A program made the translations under genes and the position numbers. Positions 43,458 to 52,525 of a stretch of DNA of 64,000 nt are shown one piece after another. Under the pieces are notes generated by a model. It saw only the letters and a program-made list of their open reading frames with translations. It did no database searches and was not told the DNA's origin. The DNA comes from CAVSVP01 sp963731125. Lineage in GTDB: Bacteria > Pseudomonadota > Gammaproteobacteria > Competibacterales > Competibacteraceae. How positions within the stretch are numbered: position 1 is the stretch's first letter; every line of letters begins with the position of its first letter. The DNA lies in assembly GCA_963731125.1 (NCBI GenBank), contig CAVSVP010000007.1, forward strand, positions 62,001 to 126,000. The letters run 5' to 3'.

Positions 43458-44117
43458 TTAAAGCCGTTCACCGTATTTTTTGAAGTGCAGTTCTTTGGCT
43501 TGCTCAATCCAATTTTCGCGCTGAATTCGGCCCGAAGAGTGAAGCACCTCTTCAATCTGGTCAATTTCTTCAGGACCTAACTGGGCAATTTGCCGATAGC
43601 TGATAATGCCCTGCGAGTTTAACTTACCCTCGAGTACCGGGCCAAGACCTGAAATCTCCTTTAAGTCATCTTTTTCTGGGATTCCAGCCTGACTTCGACT
43701 CTTGATTAGGGTCTGTACATTGCCGTTTAATTCGTCTAAGCGTTTGGCAATGGCTTGAAAATCATCCCGTGTAGGAATGCCCAATCGGCTTAAAGCTTGC
43801 GATACACGTTCTTCAAAAATTTGCTCTAAGTTGTCAAAGGTTTCAGCGGCTTTACCTCTCGCTTCTTCGACTCTACCTTTCATTTCTTCCACTTTGCCTC
43901 CAGCCACTTTTTGAGTTTCTTCAAACATTTTCCCGCCTTCCTTGACCAGGGATTCAAGGATTTTGACGCCTTCCTGCTGAATCTTCTCAACGGCTTCTTG
44001 CGCTCGGGCAATTGCCTCCTGAGCTGTCTCGATAGCGGTTTTTCCAACGGCTAGCACCTGATCCTGAGGTGTTTCAGGCGATTGTTTTTCGTTCTTTTCT
44101 TCTTTTGCATTTGTCAT
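43458..44117 (-). CDS. Phasin-like protein with C-terminal helix-hairpin-helix domain
   Basis: 219 residues. The N-terminal 150 residues are one long amphipathic, Ala/Glu/Lys-rich coiled coil (AQEAIARAQEAVEKIQQEG, later RVSQALSRLGIPTRDDF), which is the pattern of poly(hydroxyalkanoate) granule-associated proteins (PF05597). The last 65 residues contain a helix-hairpin-helix unit, LKEISGLGPVLEGKLNSQGI followed by SYRQIAQLGPEEIDQIEE, a domain usually found in DNA-binding or ribosomal contexts. PhaF-type phasins bind both granules and DNA through a basic tail, so here HhH might take over that role; this is inference. Confidence 0.75.
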   Translation of the reverse strand: MTNAKEEKNEKQSPETPQDQVLAVGKTAIETAQEAIARAQEAVEKIQQEGVKILESLVKEGGKMFEETQKVAGGKVEEMKGRVEEARGKAAETFDNLEQIFEERVSQALSRLGIPTRDDFQAIAKRLDELNGNVQTLIKSRSQAGIPEKDDLKEISGLGPVLEGKLNSQGIISYRQIAQLGPEEIDQIEEVLHSSGRIQRENWIEQAKELHFKKYGERL

Positions 44118-44185
44118 TGACTTACCTTTTTTTACAACAGATTCTTGATTAACGGAGAGTAATTACACTTTCCATTTTAGCTGCT

Positions 44186-44471
44186 TACCTTGACAATGCC
44201 ACATTAGGAAAATCTAATTTTCATTCAAAATTAGTACATTACAGAAATATTTTTGGCTATCAACTTTAGCGGGGACACTTTGCAAGCAACTTGGTAGGAG
44301 CGAGCTTGCTCGCGAACTAAATTTGATGACCGTCGATTCGCGAGCAAGCTCGCTCCTACCAACGGATGTGCCGCCTAGCACATCCCGCGCTTTAAGTAGC
44401 CGGCAAGGGTTATCTTAATTCATTGATAAATAAATATCATAAGAAAATTCTAATATGACATTGTCAAGTTA
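44186..44471. mobile_element. 286-bp MITE with IS701-type ends
   Basis: Starts TACCTTGACAATGCCACATT and ends with the reverse complement of TAACTTGACAATGTCATATT; 19 of 22 end positions agree with each other, and they agree with the ends of IS701 at 28414-29970. It carries no transposase. A perfect 26-bp inverted repeat (44291-44316/44337-44362) lies in its middle. Confidence 0.65.
44291..44362. repeat. REPIN-like palindrome with Pseudomonas-type REP sequence
   Basis: TTGGTAGGAGCGAGCTTGCT continuing to CGCGAA (44291-44316) and its exact reverse complement (44337-44362) with a 20-bp spacer. GTAGGAGCGAGCTTGCTCGC is a REP sequence well known from Pseudomonas genomes, and two such units in inverted order form a REPIN, normally mobilised by a RAYT transposase. 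None is in the window. Confidence 0.75.
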
Positions 44472-44599
44472 CTCATGTGAATAAGCATCTGGCTGCACTG
44501 ATTTCATAACAGATACCATTATAATTTAAAAATAATAACGACTAAGTTTAGTATAAACACACTAATTTGCTTGTGGTTACTGCTTTACACAGCGCTTTA

Positions 44600-46362
44600 G
44601 CCGACATTCCGCACACCCCCTGCTTGATTTTAGGAATAAAACGCTTCATAGGCCTGACCGAGTAACTCGAGCAAGCGCTGGTGGTGCTCATCAAGGTTGA
44701 GGGCCAGCACCTGACCGTCGGCCAGGATAAGTAAATGAATACCGACGAAATACTGGAATACCCAGCGCGCCGTGGGGTTGGCAACGGGTTTACCGGTTTG
44801 ATGAGGAAAGGTGTGTTCCTGGGCTTTCAGCCGGTCACGGATCCGGTGTTCCAAGGCGGCATAAACCAACAAACACAGGGTCATTACCAACATCAGCGCC
44901 ATGATGCGTTGCGGTGACTTCAGGTAAAGTGAGGACGCCAAGAACAGCGGATCTTTCAAAAAGCGAAAGCCCCGTTCCACGCGCTGCTGAGCTTTGTACG
45001 CCTGCAGTAACTCGGCATCGGACAACGCCTCGGTATCCAGCTGATTCGTGGCCAGGATAAAGCCACTGTGTTGGCGCAGGCGGGCGCGGTAGGCGGCGGG
45101 CAGGCTGGCTAACGTCCCGTCGATCCGATAAGTCAGCGTATCGGGTGAGCACGCCTTGGCAGGACGCCCGCGACCTTGATAGTGAGGTACCGACACGATC
45201 TGCGGCTCGACCACCGTGGTTAGGGTGAGAGTGTTCTGAAAGGCGGCCAGCGCCTGTTTGGCATCGTCGGCACAAGCGAAAGACTGCCCACATAATTTAG
45301 CAAACGCCTTGGTATCCGCCTCCGTCTGTTTCCGGCATTGCCGAGACACGGTCTTACGCGCACGCTGCTGCGCCGCGTCGGAGTCGACCACCAGCCACCG
45401 TTGGGCTACCCCGGCATACTCCGTACTCAGACGCTGATAGCGGGTGTGTTCGTCGAGATGCGTCATCGTCTCGGGGTCGGTGGCACGTAGCACCTCTTGC
45501 GCGGCGTTCAGCGTGGCGGGTACCCGTGTGATCCAGTGCACGTCCTGCAACAACGGCAAGGTCTCGGCCGTATACAGGGCGCTGTCTGCGACAATCGTGT
45601 CCAGTTCATAGGTGGTGCGTAGCTGCCCCAAATACGCCTGCAGGGTCTGACGAAAGTAGGTCTTGTCGTCGGCATTGCCGTCCAGCGGCTGCAGCAACAG
45701 TGGTAACCCCGCCTGGTGTTCCACAATCAGTTGCAAGACGGCCTGGTTCAAGTCCGGGCGGTGGTCGCGGCTGTAACCCCGGGTGAGGTGAATGACCCCT
45801 TCCTCGGTACCGGGCTCGCGGGGGTAGTCGCCATCGACATGAAAACCGGTGCTGTCCAAATGCGCAACGCGTACCCGTAGCCCCAGGCGCTGGACCGCCT
45901 GGGGCGCAATCAGCGCATAGAGCTCGGTGACGCCAAATTTATACAAAGCGTCCAAGGCCCGACCCAACACATCATCGTTAAGATGCTCGGGTTGAATGCC
46001 CTCCCCAATCAGCCGTTCCGTGGGTTTATCCCAGAAAAACTTTGGCATCAAGTATAAGCGTTGATTGATAAACCCCAACCCATTGAGCACCATCGCCTTG
46101 ACCGCTTGACCCAAGGAGACCTGGCGCTTGTCGCCATCCTGGATAACCGCGCGGTCAATCGTCTGCCCAATGCCCAGTTCCTCATACATGCCAGCCACTA
46201 ATCCTAAATGATCTAGCGTCTGGCTTCGGTAACGCGGCGGCACCATCGTGCCCGTCTCGATATGGGCTGCCATCGGTTCTCCCCCGTGGTGGCTAAAATC
46301 GCTTTTGACAGCCGCACTGTACAAAATTCACTAATCACTGGTAGGGTATGCGGAACGTCGGC
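44600..46362 (-). mobile_element. Third IS1634-family element (1763 bp)
   Basis: Ends GCCGACATTCCGCACACCC and the reverse complement of GCCGACGTTCCGCATACCC (17 of 19 identical). TTTA flanks both sides (44596-44599, 46363-46366). Inserted between the phasin-like gene and ptsP. Confidence 0.85.
44630..46324 (-). CDS. IS1634-family transposase (DUF4277 type)
   Basis: 564 residues as an open frame; the likely start is Met18 at 46273 (MAAHIETGTMVPPRYRSQ). N-terminal DUF4277 region (LDHLGLVAGMYEELGIGQTI, VKAMVLNGLGFINQRLY), then a DDE core with VAHLDSTGFHVDGD (first Asp), DTIVADSALYTAET (second Asp) and QQRVERGFRFLKDPLFL (Glu). Intact. It is the same broad family as the two elements in the 20-30 kb region but a separate lineage. 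Confidence 0.9.
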   Translation of the reverse strand: MYSAAVKSDFSHHGGEPMAAHIETGTMVPPRYRSQTLDHLGLVAGMYEELGIGQTIDRAVIQDGDKRQVSLGQAVKAMVLNGLGFINQRLYLMPKFFWDKPTERLIGEGIQPEHLNDDVLGRALDALYKFGVTELYALIAPQAVQRLGLRVRVAHLDSTGFHVDGDYPREPGTEEGVIHLTRGYSRDHRPDLNQAVLQLIVEHQAGLPLLLQPLDGNADDKTYFRQTLQAYLGQLRTTYELDTIVADSALYTAETLPLLQDVHWITRVPATLNAAQEVLRATDPETMTHLDEHTRYQRLSTEYAGVAQRWLVVDSDAAQQRARKTVSRQCRKQTEADTKAFAKLCGQSFACADDAKQALAAFQNTLTLTTVVEPQIVSVPHYQGRGRPAKACSPDTLTYRIDGTLASLPAAYRARLRQHSGFILATNQLDTEALSDAELLQAYKAQQRVERGFRFLKDPLFLASSLYLKSPQRIMALMLVMTLCLLVYAALEHRIRDRLKAQEHTFPHQTGKPVANPTARWVFQYFVGIHLLILADGQVLALNLDEHHQRLLELLGQAYEAFYS

Positions 46363-46505
46363 TTTAGAAAAATGATGCATTCTGAAAATTTAATTGGAAA
46401 GCCAGCTCTAAGCCGCATTTGTGATAGAAGCAATTTATCAGTGATTTAATCAAGTGCAGTACCTACGTTAACTGCTAAGCCGCTGACTTCGAAAAGGATG
46501 TTAAT

Positions 46506-48776
46506 TTATTTACCTATTCTGATCAGTCCGCCAAGACCGTGTGCTTCCAGGACCTCGTTCAACCTTTCCCGAATAACGCCGGTATTGTTCAGCAGTAGCA
46601 CTTCAGACAATAATTCCTGGGCAAACTGGTATTTTATAGTGCGAATCATCCATTTGATCTTTAGCAGATTACCCAAGCTCATGCTTAAATTATCGACTCC
46701 CATGGCCATGAGCAATAGAGCAGCAGCCGGATCACCTGCCATCTCTCCGCATATGCTGACGGGTCTTTTAGCTAGGTGTGTACGTTCCACAACGTGACGA
46801 ATGACCTGCAACACGGCTGGGTGAAGTCCGTCATAGAGTTTAGCAACACGGTCATTGTTACGGTCAACAGCCAGTATATACTGCGTTAAATCATTGCTGC
46901 CCACGGAGACAAAATCAACCATTCGCGCCATGATATCGATCTGATACACTACCGCGGGCACTTCTACCATAAGCCCTATGCGGGGGAATACGGCCGGCAA
47001 CCCATCTTCCCGCAGTTCCACGTAAGCCTGGCGCAACATGTCTATGGCCTCGGTTAGCTCACTGACACAGGTAATCATGGGGAACATAATGGCCAAATTG
47101 TTATAAGCTGTTCCGGCCCGCAGCATGGCCCGCAATTGAGTCTTAAAAATGTCCGGCTGATCAAGACTTACACGGATACCGCGCCAGCCGAGAAAAGGAT
47201 TTTGTTCCTCGATAGGAAAATATGGTAGAGGTTTATCACCACCGATATCCAAGGTGCGTAAAACCACCGGGCGTGGTGCCATAGTCCGCAGGATGCGTGT
47301 GTAATTAGCCGCTTGTTCGTCTTCACCGGGAAACCGGTCCCGCAGCGCAAAATGCAGTTCTGAACGGTATAAGCCCACGCCTTCGGCACCACCGTCCCGA
47401 GCAGCAGCAATATCGGCAAACAGTCCAGAGTTGGCATGTAATTCCAGGCGGTAGCCGTCTGGCGTCTCAGCTGGCAGATCGCGCAGTTCCTGTAGACCGC
47501 GGGATAGTTCTGCCTCTTCTTCTGCTAATTTTAAATATTCCTGACGCAGGGCTGGACTAGGCTGAATACAGACTCGAGCTGAGTAGCCATCTACTACCAC
47601 TTCGCGTCCATTTAGGCGGCTGAGCGGTAAATTGTTTACACCAAATACCGCTGGTATTCCCAGACCGCGAGCTAACAAGGCTACGTGAGAGGCGCCGGTA
47701 CCATGCACCGCAACCAGCCCCGCCAGTTTTTCCGGCATCACTTCCATTAATTGCGAAACACCAATTTCTTCTCCCATCAGAATAGTGTGATCAGGGAAGT
47801 CACGGCCTTTAGCTTCTTGCTCTTGTTGTAGGCGTTTAAGCAGACGTCGGCCCAAATCGCGAATATCAGCCGCACGTCCTTGTAAATAGGGATCGTCCAT
47901 TTCCTCAAAGAGATCGGCATATTCAAGAATGGTAGATCGCAACGCTCCCGGCGCCCAATTACCTTCGCTAAGAATACGTTTGAGAGTGCCGTTCACTAGG
48001 CTATCACTGCCAAGCAGCAGAGCGTAGGCGTCGAATAAGGCGCGGTCACCGGCAGACAGTAGACGCCGCATGCGTTTATTCAAGCGCTTGATTTCTTTAA
48101 GTTCAGCTGTCACTGCCTGCTGGAAACGTGCGGCTTCGGCCTTGCGATTAGTGACCGCTTTATCTGGGACTGAATCCAGATCTGCCTCGGGAAATACAAC
48201 CACGGCTTCGCCCATGCCTAACCCCTTGGCACTCGCTACACCCTCCAGAAACAGCGTTTCACCGAGCGTATCCCGGTCCAGCCAATCTAGCGCTTGACGA
48301 AGCTCTGCCTGCGTGATGGAACCCGCCAACTGCGCCGCCAGGGTTACGAGGAAAGACTCTTCTTCCGCCGTAAATTTGCGTTGTAAGCGTTGTTGCACGA
48401 TCAACACACCCAGGTTTTTACGCCGGCAGATAATAGGTACGCCAAGAAAACCATGAAAAGAGGTTTCATCAATCTCAGCAACATGACTAAAAGCAGGATG
48501 CTCAGGTGCATTTTCCACGTTTACCGGTTCGGCACGGCTAGCCGCTAGGCCGGTTAAACCCTGACCCAACTGCAGACGCACCTGGCCAACCACCTCTGAG
48601 CGAAGACCGTCAGTTGCCATTAGCACGTGCTCCCCGCGCGCATAATCAGTCATATACACCGAGCATACATCCGCCTGCATGGCAGACTTAACACGCTCTA
48701 CAATCAGCGACAGAGCCTCGTCAAGGTCATGTGCCGCATTGACCTCCTGTACGATACGACGCAGGGAGTCCAGCAT
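46506..48776 (-). CDS. ptsP: PEP-protein phosphotransferase PtsP (EI-Ntr)
   Basis: 756 residues. N-terminal GAF domain (about 1-150; IVERVKSAMQADVCSVY) senses nitrogen status in other bacteria; then the enzyme I parts: the phosphohistidine domain with GTGASHVALLARGLGIP (active His about 355) and the PEP-binding TIM barrel with AEGVGLYRSELHF (about 462) and FVSVGSNDLTQYILAVDR (about 640). It passes phosphate to NPr in the regulatory PTS-Ntr. Downstream of rppH on the same strand, as in most gammaproteobacteria, but with a 200-bp gap that holds a repeat. Confidence 0.95.
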   Translation of the reverse strand: MLDSLRRIVQEVNAAHDLDEALSLIVERVKSAMQADVCSVYMTDYARGEHVLMATDGLRSEVVGQVRLQLGQGLTGLAASRAEPVNVENAPEHPAFSHVAEIDETSFHGFLGVPIICRRKNLGVLIVQQRLQRKFTAEEESFLVTLAAQLAGSITQAELRQALDWLDRDTLGETLFLEGVASAKGLGMGEAVVVFPEADLDSVPDKAVTNRKAEAARFQQAVTAELKEIKRLNKRMRRLLSAGDRALFDAYALLLGSDSLVNGTLKRILSEGNWAPGALRSTILEYADLFEEMDDPYLQGRAADIRDLGRRLLKRLQQEQEAKGRDFPDHTILMGEEIGVSQLMEVMPEKLAGLVAVHGTGASHVALLARGLGIPAVFGVNNLPLSRLNGREVVVDGYSARVCIQPSPALRQEYLKLAEEEAELSRGLQELRDLPAETPDGYRLELHANSGLFADIAAARDGGAEGVGLYRSELHFALRDRFPGEDEQAANYTRILRTMAPRPVVLRTLDIGGDKPLPYFPIEEQNPFLGWRGIRVSLDQPDIFKTQLRAMLRAGTAYNNLAIMFPMITCVSELTEAIDMLRQAYVELREDGLPAVFPRIGLMVEVPAVVYQIDIMARMVDFVSVGSNDLTQYILAVDRNNDRVAKLYDGLHPAVLQVIRHVVERTHLAKRPVSICGEMAGDPAAALLLMAMGVDNLSMSLGNLLKIKWMIRTIKYQFAQELLSEVLLLNNTGVIRERLNEVLEAHGLGGLIRIGK

Positions 48777-48805
48777 AGGACAGTCCTCACAAAAAATAGT
48801 TATTA

Positions 48806-48964
48806 TTAGACTTCTTGCACGATTTAGACTTTAGCCGTCCAGACTGGACATGTCAGCGCCGCTCAGCCCTGCCATCCGCCAGGGATTTGCTACCGTGCCC
48901 TTCCTTGGACACTGCTGGCGACAATTTCCAGCCCTGAGCCTTAGCGCTCATCTTTGCAAGAGGC
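48806..48964. repeat. Dispersed intergenic repeat R, copy in rppH-ptsP gap
   Basis: Shares an ordered series of blocks with 52335-52480: GTCAGCGCCGCTCA / GTCACCGCTGCTCA, AGGGATTTGCTACCG / AGGGATTCGTTACCG, CACTGCTGGCGAC / GCGCTGCTAGCGAC, and a closing CATTTTTGCAA-like block. It fills the gap 48777-48980. Confidence 0.6.
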
Positions 48965-48980
48965 CTATCAGTTAAGACAA

Positions 48981-49517
48981 CTAACGCTTGTGTGAACGGC
49001 GCGGCCGTATCAAGGAAATAGGCGGTATGTACTGCCCGTCGGAAAATAATAGGGGCGCCAGCTTCTGCAAAGCACGAAAATACACTTGCCGCTTAAACGG
49101 CACCACCGCCTTTAGCGGATACCAATAATCAACCCAACGCCAGTGGTCAAATTCAGGATGCTCAGACAAATCTAGTCGTACATCACTCTCTTTACCTAGC
49201 ATGCGCAGCAAAAACCACACCTGCTTTTGACCAATGCAGGTGGGCTTACTACCACGCCGGATCAACCGTCTAGGCAGACGATAGTGCAACCAGCCTTCCG
49301 TGCGCCCGAGAATCGCCACATGCTGAGGCTGCAAGCCGATCTCCTCTGCCAACTCACGAAACATAGCAAGTTCGGGAACAGATAACTCATGTTCACGAAT
49401 GCCGCCCTGAGGAAACTGCCAGGAACGCTGGCCGATCCGCTTTGCCCAAAACACGCGCTTGTCCGCGTTGCACAAAATAATGCCAACGTTAAGTCTATAC
49501 CCCTCCGAATCAATCAC
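48981..49517 (-). CDS. rppH: RNA pyrophosphohydrolase RppH
   Basis: 178 residues. It removes pyrophosphate from 5'-triphosphate mRNA ends and so starts mRNA decay. Begins with IDSEGYRLNVGIILCN, and the Nudix box runs through WQFPQGGIREHE and MFRELAEEIGLQ (about residues 32-61), with the catalytic Glu residues present. The length matches the family. Upstream of ptsP on the same strand. Confidence 0.95.
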   Translation of the reverse strand: MIDSEGYRLNVGIILCNADKRVFWAKRIGQRSWQFPQGGIREHELSVPELAMFRELAEEIGLQPQHVAILGRTEGWLHYRLPRRLIRRGSKPTCIGQKQVWFLLRMLGKESDVRLDLSEHPEFDHWRWVDYWYPLKAVVPFKRQVYFRALQKLAPLLFSDGQYIPPISLIRPRRSHKR

Positions 49518-49685
49518 TTGTGACCCAATCTTGTAACATGCGAGTAATATCTTATTTTTTCACAACGAAGGTTTTTTCGCCATGGTCAGCACTCTTCCCA
49601 AAACGTTATTCGCTATTGCCCGATTGCCTGAGACGGAGCAATTTTTTACTCTTCTAAAGTATTTACCAAGTCGGGAGAATCGCTC

Positions 49686-50345
49686 TTGAGCCTCGCTATC
49701 TTTGATCTGGATAATACCTTGCTCGGAGGCGATAGCGATTATTTGTGGGGGCAGTTCTTAGTAGAACATGGCGTTGTCGATGGTGATTTCTTTGAACAAG
49801 AAAACCAGCGTTTCTATGCTGCTTACCAAGAAGGTACTCTAGATATTCAAAAATATCTGGAATTTGCATTGCAACCTTTGGCAGCCAACGAACCAGCTGT
49901 CATGCACCAATGGCGGCGGCGTTTTCTGGCGGAGCGGATTCATCCGCTTATTTTGCCGAAAGCGGAGCAGTTATTGCGGCGCCACCGGGATGCAGGTGAT
50001 ATATTGCTGATTATTACGGCCACCTCGCGTTTCGTGACGCAGCCTATCGCCGAATTGTTGAATGTTCCCCATTTACTGGCAACTGAAGTTGAGGTAAAAG
50101 ACGGCCGCTATACTGGCAAATCCTTTGACATCCCCTGTTTTCAGGCAGGCAAGGTAAAGCGGCTGGAAGCTTGGCTGGAGACGATGAACTACACTTTGGA
50201 AGGCAGCTGGTTTTACAGCGATTCATGCAATGACCTGCCGCTACTGAACCGGGTGGACCATCCGATAGCCGTAGATCCGGACGCCGCGTTAGCGCGTTAT
50301 GCGCGAGACAGGGGCTGGCCAATCATCAGTCTGCGGGAAACATGA
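49686..50345 (+). CDS. HAD-superfamily hydrolase, subfamily IB (phosphoserine phosphatase-like)
   Basis: 219 residues with a TTG start and GGGAG 8 bp ahead. Motif I FDLDNTLLGGDSD (nucleophile Asp7), motif II ITATSRF (about 110), the conserved Lys region GKVKRLEAW (about 155), motif III/IV YSDSCNDLPLL (about 178). Such IB enzymes remove phosphate from serine phosphate or from polyprenyl/phosphatidyl substrates; the substrate of this one cannot be told. Divergent from rppH, as in several relatives. Confidence 0.88.
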   Translation: MSLAIFDLDNTLLGGDSDYLWGQFLVEHGVVDGDFFEQENQRFYAAYQEGTLDIQKYLEFALQPLAANEPAVMHQWRRRFLAERIHPLILPKAEQLLRRHRDAGDILLIITATSRFVTQPIAELLNVPHLLATEVEVKDGRYTGKSFDIPCFQAGKVKRLEAWLETMNYTLEGSWFYSDSCNDLPLLNRVDHPIAVDPDAALARYARDRGWPIISLRET

Positions 50346-50363
50346 GAATATCATGAGAATATT

Positions 50364-51131
50364 ATGACGTGTGCGGCAAATTTTCCAAAGATCAGGCGAG
50401 CCGGTTTGGCTGTGTTGCGTAACGGTGCGGTTTTTTTTGCCACTGTGCTTATGTTGATTTATTGGGCGGTTGACCATGAACACGCCGAATCACATACGGC
50501 TTGGGCGGCATCAGCTGCATACCTTAAACCCCTTGACAGTCCTGCTAGAGGGGCGTTTCTAGTAGCAAGCCAGGATATGCCGGATCCTAGATTTCAGCGT
50601 ACGGTGATTCTGCTCCTAGAGCATGGCGAGAATGGTGCCTTAGGACTCGTTATCAACCGTCCTACCGAAATTTCTTTAGCCGAGGTTTTACCCGATTTAG
50701 CGGACGAAAATGGCAAACAACATGCTTTGTTTTTGGGCGGCCCTGTTGCGCTGCATACCTTAATGTTTCTGGTGCGCAGTAAAATCCCCCTAGACCACGG
50801 CATGCCGGTGCTGGATAATGTGTATGTGAGTGCTCACCGACCAACCCTAAAGCAACTGCTTGACAAATATAAACCGGCAACGAATATGCGGATATATATT
50901 GGGCATGCCGGGTGGGCTCCAGGTCAATTAGACGCCGAGCTTGCTACGGGCAGTTGGCAGCTGTTCGAGGCAGATCCGGCATTGCTGTTCCATGAGAAAC
51001 CGACTCTGCTTTGGAAAAAATTCATCAAGCAAGAGAAGCAAATCATGGTCCATAGAAATGCTCCAGCCAGGGCTAAAGCATTTGTGAAAGTTCCCACTCA
51101 ACGAGTTGTAAGCGATAGCAGCATGCTCTAA
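50364..51131 (+). CDS. YqgE/AlgH family protein with an N-terminal membrane/signal extension
   Basis: 255 residues. From about residue 62 it is a YqgE (DUF179) protein: RGAFLVASQDMPDPRFQRTV, LGLVINRPTEISLAEVLPDL, LFLGGPVALHTL, IYIGHAGWAPGQLDAELATG, SWQLFEADPALLF. Typical members start here and are cytosolic, near 187 residues. This one has an extra 55-60 residues with a hydrophobic segment AVFFATVLMLIYWAVDH (about 22-38) and no start codon between M30 and the domain, so it is probably exported or membrane-anchored. It starts 18 bp after the HAD gene. Confidence 0.85.
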   Translation: MTCAANFPKIRRAGLAVLRNGAVFFATVLMLIYWAVDHEHAESHTAWAASAAYLKPLDSPARGAFLVASQDMPDPRFQRTVILLLEHGENGALGLVINRPTEISLAEVLPDLADENGKQHALFLGGPVALHTLMFLVRSKIPLDHGMPVLDNVYVSAHRPTLKQLLDKYKPATNMRIYIGHAGWAPGQLDAELATGSWQLFEADPALLFHEKPTLLWKKFIKQEKQIMVHRNAPARAKAFVKVPTQRVVSDSSML

Positions 51132-51235
51132 AGCGACGCCGCCGGAAACGTGACGCTTTTTAAAACCTGACGTAACGATCTCGTAAAGGTTGCTTTTGTT
51201 AGCGAGTCTCTATCTTTAAAAAGGTAAAGTTGATT

Positions 51236-52309
51236 ATGCATTCTGACCGCATAAGTAACGTTAATGTTGTCTCTCAAGATTTGTTATTGACCCCTGCGGA
51301 AATTAAGCGGCGGCTGCCACCCAGCGAGAAGGCCGAGAAAACCGTGCTTGAGAGCAGGAGAACCATAGAACGCATTTTGGATCGACAAGACGCGCGCCTG
51401 CTGATTGTTGCAGGTCCTTGTTCCATTCACGATATTGAAGCAGCGCGTGATTATGCACAGCGGTTACAAAAGCTTGCTGAGGAAGTGAATGATACTTTAT
51501 TTTTGGTCATGCGGGTTTACTTCGAGAAACCACGCACTACCGTCGGCTGGAAGGGCTTGATCAATGATCCTTACCTGGACGACTCGTTTCACGTGGAGGA
51601 AGGGCTGCAAATAGCCCGGTCTCTATTGCTGGAATTGACCGAAATGGGTTTGCCCGTCGGCACCGAGGCGCTGGATCCCATTACGCCACAATATATCGGT
51701 GATTTAATCTCCTGGACCGCCATTGGCGCCCGCACTACCGAGTCACAAACCCACCGAGAAATGGCTAGTGGTCTCTCCACCCCGGTGGGTTTTAAAAACG
51801 GTACCGACGGTAGCCTCAGCGTCGCAATTAACGCACTGCATTCGGTCTCCAATCCTCATAGTTTTCTGGGTATTAACCGTGATGGCCAATGCGCGGTGAT
51901 TCGCACCTCCGGTAATCATTATGGTCATGTGGTGCTACGTGGCGGCAGCAAGCCCAACTACGATTCGGTAACAATTGCTCTTTGCGAGCAGCAATTGCTT
52001 GCCGAAAATTTACCGACCAACATTATGATCGATTGCAGTCACGCCAACTCCAATAAAGATCCTGCCTTACAGTCACTTGTTATGAGTGACTGCATGCACC
52101 AAATCCTAGAAGGTAACCGTTCCATTATCGGTTTGATGATCGAGAGCAATATAGAGGCGGGTAATCAGTCCATCCCGCCTGACCTATCTCAGCTGAAGTA
52201 TGGCGTGTCGGTTACCGATCCTTGTATCGCTTGGCGTACGACGGAAAAAATGCTGCGCGATATCCGCGCTAAGCTAAAAGATGTATTGCCCAAACGGCTG
52301 GTGGCATGA
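51236..52309 (+). CDS. aroG: 3-deoxy-7-phosphoheptulonate synthase, class I
   Basis: 357 residues from ATG 51236 (AAGG 10 bp ahead; the TTG at 51230 is too close to it). First step of the shikimate pathway: PEP plus erythrose 4-phosphate. AGPCSIHDIEAARDYA (about residues 58-73), KPRTTVGWKGLINDP (about 100), FKNGTDGSLSVA (about 184) and DCSHANSNK (about 264) are the expected catalytic and metal sites. AroF/AroG/AroH type feedback class cannot be told by eye. Confidence 0.93.
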   Translation: MHSDRISNVNVVSQDLLLTPAEIKRRLPPSEKAEKTVLESRRTIERILDRQDARLLIVAGPCSIHDIEAARDYAQRLQKLAEEVNDTLFLVMRVYFEKPRTTVGWKGLINDPYLDDSFHVEEGLQIARSLLLELTEMGLPVGTEALDPITPQYIGDLISWTAIGARTTESQTHREMASGLSTPVGFKNGTDGSLSVAINALHSVSNPHSFLGINRDGQCAVIRTSGNHYGHVVLRGGSKPNYDSVTIALCEQQLLAENLPTNIMIDCSHANSNKDPALQSLVMSDCMHQILEGNRSIIGLMIESNIEAGNQSIPPDLSQLKYGVSVTDPCIAWRTTEKMLRDIRAKLKDVLPKRLVA

Positions 52310-52334
52310 GGCAGGCCTGGCGCGCTACTTCTTA

Positions 52335-52480
52335 CATTAGTCAGGCTTCTAGCTGTCCGGGTTAGGTGATGTCACCGCTGCTCAATTCTGACATCCTGTA
52401 GGGATTCGTTACCGCACATCTCTCTGAGCGCTGCTAGCGACCCGCCCAGAGCGGTGTCGCAACGCCCATTTTTGCAAAAA
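52335..52480. repeat. Dispersed intergenic repeat R, copy between aroG and proS
   Basis: Counterpart of 48806-48964, roughly two-thirds identical by eye. It lies in the 216-bp convergent gap 52310-52525. Confidence 0.6.
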
Positions 52481-52525
52481 TTCTGCGATACCGGCGTCTT
52501 TACCGCTATTACTCCATCGCCACGA

